Shown here: one piece after another, positions 62,300 to 64,000 of the stretch
How the letters are laid out: each line of letters begins with the position of its first letter
Position numbering within the stretch: position 1 is the stretch's first letter
Source of the DNA: Clostridia bacterium
GTDB lineage: Bacteria > Bacillota > Clostridia > Oscillospirales > Acutalibacteraceae
Length of the DNA: 64,000 nt
Direction of reading: 5' to 3'
NCBI GenBank assembly: GCA_017416485.1
Contig: JAFQCH010000023.1
Span: forward strand, 63,262 to 127,261
Position numbers and translations under genes: made by a program
Notes under the pieces: model-generated
What the model saw: only the letters and a program-made list of their open reading frames with translations
Told to the model about the DNA's origin: nothing
Database searches by the model: none

Positions 62300-64000
62300 T
62301 CAATTCTGATAATTTTCGCCTTGCTTGACAAACATTTCGTAATATTTGCCTTTGCGTTCCATCAGTTCGTTGTGCGTTCCGCTTTCAATGATTTTGCCGT
62401 TTTCAATATGATAAATGCAATCGAAATCACGCACCGTTGAAAGTCTGTGTGCAATCATAATCGTTGTGGCTGTGTTTGAAACATCCAAAATATTCTGCAT
62501 TAGTTTGACTTCAGCCAACGGGTCAAGTGCTGATGACGGCTCATCGAGAATTAAAAGTCCAAAGTCCGACGTGAACAATCTGGCGAGCATTAACTTCTGC
62601 GCTTCGCCGCAGGAAAGGGCAATGCCGTCTTCTGTGAATTCGCGGGAAACCATGGTGTCAAGATTTCCGTTTGCTCTGTTCAGAACATCTGATAATCCAA
62701 TCTTGTCAAGAATTGCAATCAGTTTTTCATCTGGTACTGTATGGTATACGGTCAGATTGTCGCGAAGACTCATGGCAAGCACACGAACATCCTGAAATAC
62801 AACACCCGTGTTTAATCTCAAGTTGTGAATATTGTACTCTTTTATGTTCTTTCCGTTTACAAGCACCGCACCGCTGTTTACGTCATACAAACGCAGAATC
62901 AGCTTTGTTAATGTGGTTTTGCCGGCGCCGTTTTCACCGACGATTGCAACCCTTTGACCGGGTTTTATGTGCATGTTGAAATCATTGAATAACATGGATT
63001 CTTCATCATAACCGAAAGCAACATCCTTGAATTCAATTTCATATCTTCCTTCGGGAGCTGCAACTGCATTTTCTTTCGGCGGTTCAATTTTGGATTCGGC
63101 TTCGAAGAATTCAGCAACCTTTTCACCGTTTGCAATACATTGCAGAATCTGTGTAACACTGCTTGCCGCATCATTCAGCCCATCTGCAAGTGCAGTTGAC
63201 GCAACTGTCAGAGAGGCATACAAGCCGATCTGTGATTTATCACCGTCAATAACAAAAAAAATGATATAAGCAAGTATGCAAGCTGCCTGAATGGGAGAAA
63301 TTGCCCCCTGAAAAAGATGAAACGGGGCTACTTTTTTTATGAATTGCTTATACACGGTCTGAAAATTATACATTGCCGCATTGATTGAGTTCAAAAGTTT
63401 AACACCTGCTCCCGATGCCCGCAATTCAGCCGCATTTTCCTTTGTTTTAAGAACTCTGCCGGCATATTCCATCGGTCGCCACGCATCCATGAGATTTACT
63501 TCATAATCGGCTGACGGTTTGATCGCGGGAAGCCCTGCAAGCGCATTCAATATAACAAAAAACGCAGTAATACCGAGCAAAACAGGCCCCGTAGTTGCAA
63601 TGATTGCAATCATCGCAATTACGGTTGCAATTCCGCGCAGAATATCCGGCAGAATCATCACCACATTTTGCGCATGAACAGGGAAGTTGTCTTGCGCAAA
63701 AATGAATTTTACAAAAAAGTCGGGATGGTCATAGTATTTGAAATCTGTTTCCAAGGCTTTTTGGTTGACATCGTTTTTGATTTTGTTGCTTACCTTCACA
63801 AGGGTCATCTGTGTATATGCCATCTGAATCACTTTTTCGAGTGCCGAAACCAACACTATGAACAACGTGAACAAAATAATAATGGTTATAACCTCATTGC
63901 GTGGTGCCTCATTCATAACCGCATCAATTGCTTTCTGTGGTAAAAGTGCAGTCAAATAGGATGAAACAGGTTGCAATACCACAGACATAAGCAGAATTGT
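62300..64000 (-). CDS. ABC exporter with fused membrane and ATPase domains (5' end outside window)
   Basis: The frame is open to the right edge, so the Met codon at 63988 need not be the start; 566 residues are visible. Four or more membrane segments (e.g. VITIIILFTLFIVLVSAL, ILAYIIFFVI) are followed by the ATPase: Walker A AIVGENGAGKTTLTK, signature LSCGEAQKLMLARL (Cys in place of the usual second Gly), Walker B LLILDEPSSALDP and the switch His in IMIAHRLSTV. A homo- or heterodimeric exporter; substrate unknown. Low Cys elsewhere; a paralogous half-transporter may lie beyond the edge. Confidence 0.88.
   Translation of the reverse strand, partial: TILLMSVVLQPVSSYLTALLPQKAIDAVMNEAPRNEVITIIILFTLFIVLVSALEKVIQMAYTQMTLVKVSNKIKNDVNQKALETDFKYYDHPDFFVKFIFAQDNFPVHAQNVVMILPDILRGIATVIAMIAIIATTGPVLLGITAFFVILNALAGLPAIKPSADYEVNLMDAWRPMEYAGRVLKTKENAAELRASGAGVKLLNSINAAMYNFQTVYKQFIKKVAPFHLFQGAISPIQAACILAYIIFFVIDGDKSQIGLYASLTVASTALADGLNDAASSVTQILQCIANGEKVAEFFEAESKIEPPKENAVAAPEGRYEIEFKDVAFGYDEESMLFNDFNMHIKPGQRVAIVGENGAGKTTLTKLILRLYDVNSGAVLVNGKNIKEYNIHNLRLNTGVVFQDVRVLAMSLRDNLTVYHTVPDEKLIAILDKIGLSDVLNRANGNLDTMVSREFTEDGIALSCGEAQKLMLARLFTSDFGLLILDEPSSALDPLAEVKLMQNILDVSNTATTIMIAHRLSTVRDFDCIYHIENGKIIESGTHNELMERKGKYYEMFVKQGENYQN

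Noticed and set aside
1..64000. CRISPR arrays, rRNA genes, prophage modules, intact transposases
   Set aside because: No regularly spaced short repeats, rRNA sequence, capsid/tail/terminase motifs or complete transposase or integrase frames were seen on reading the window.

Overview
The window looks like chromosome from a low-GC, gut-type member of the Clostridia, probably Oscillospiraceae/Ruminococcaceae-like. This is inferred from gene content and style: AGGAGG ribosome sites, TTGACA/TATAAT promoters with 17-base spacers, an AbrB/SpoVT regulator, the Firmicutes-style glgB-C-D-A glycogen operon, a bile salt hydrolase, InlB/MucBP-repeat surface protein, and glycosidases for host or plant glycans. 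No rRNA, CRISPR array, intact insertion sequence or prophage was seen. Both window ends cut through genes.

Layout. 1-10 kb: the end of a very large InlB/MucBP-repeat surface protein, a secreted lipase-like hydrolase, a YdjC/ChbG deacetylase, and a minus-strand run of four envelope proteins (two lipoproteins, one cohesin-like, and two membrane-anchored proteins that resemble each other). 10-12 kb: spoVT and a zinc-ribbon membrane protein. 12-19.3 kb: a compact eight-gene histidine operon (hisZG fusion, D, C, B, H, A, F, IE) from one promoter covered by an inverted repeat. 19.3-22.5 kb: nucleoside-hydrolase-like protein, aminotransferase, glycerophosphodiesterase and a DUF378 protein. 22.5-24.5 kb: bile salt hydrolase translationally coupled to an unknown membrane protein. 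24.6-25.1 kb: a decayed, probably recombinase-derived fragment with its own promoter and terminator. 25.3-26.8 kb: a GPH/MFS sugar symporter.

26.9-34.3 kb is a type I restriction-modification operon transcribed as hsdM, membrane protein, hsdS, 44-aa protein, 261-aa protein, hsdR. The middle of this operon is visibly AT-richer than hsdM and hsdR and carries three genes that are not classical Hsd subunits. Its promoter is covered by a perfect 10-bp inverted repeat, and a tRNA-Pro(GGG) gene lies just upstream. This is the best candidate in the window for an undescribed defence variant.

34.8-37.3 kb: pepT, a NUDIX hydrolase and rhaD, tightly packed. 37.4-44.1 kb: glgB-glgC-glgD-glgA plus a TIM-barrel sugar isomerase/epimerase. 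44-46 kb: a MalY/PatB-type lyase and a YhhN-family membrane protein. 46-50.5 kb: a radical SAM protein, a lipoprotein with an apparent CTG start and a perfect 17-bp hairpin over its lipobox codons, and an acyl-CoA-ligase-like protein. 50.5-54.7 kb: a membrane-embedded M28 peptidase and a two-gene redox module (CrtI-like FAD oxidoreductase plus an FNR/2Fe-2S reductase). 54.7-61.9 kb: murQ with a BadF-type amino-sugar kinase, a GH36 alpha-galactosidase, a small membrane protein and a GH38 alpha-mannosidase. 62-64 kb: a structured, repeat-like intergenic stretch and a partial ABC exporter.

Metabolically the window joins carbohydrate capture and storage (GH36, GH38, GPH symporter, RhaD, amino-sugar recycling, glycogen synthesis) with histidine synthesis and host-facing functions (bile salt hydrolase, surface repeat protein, lipase). 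Functional names rest on motif reading by eye; no database search was run.
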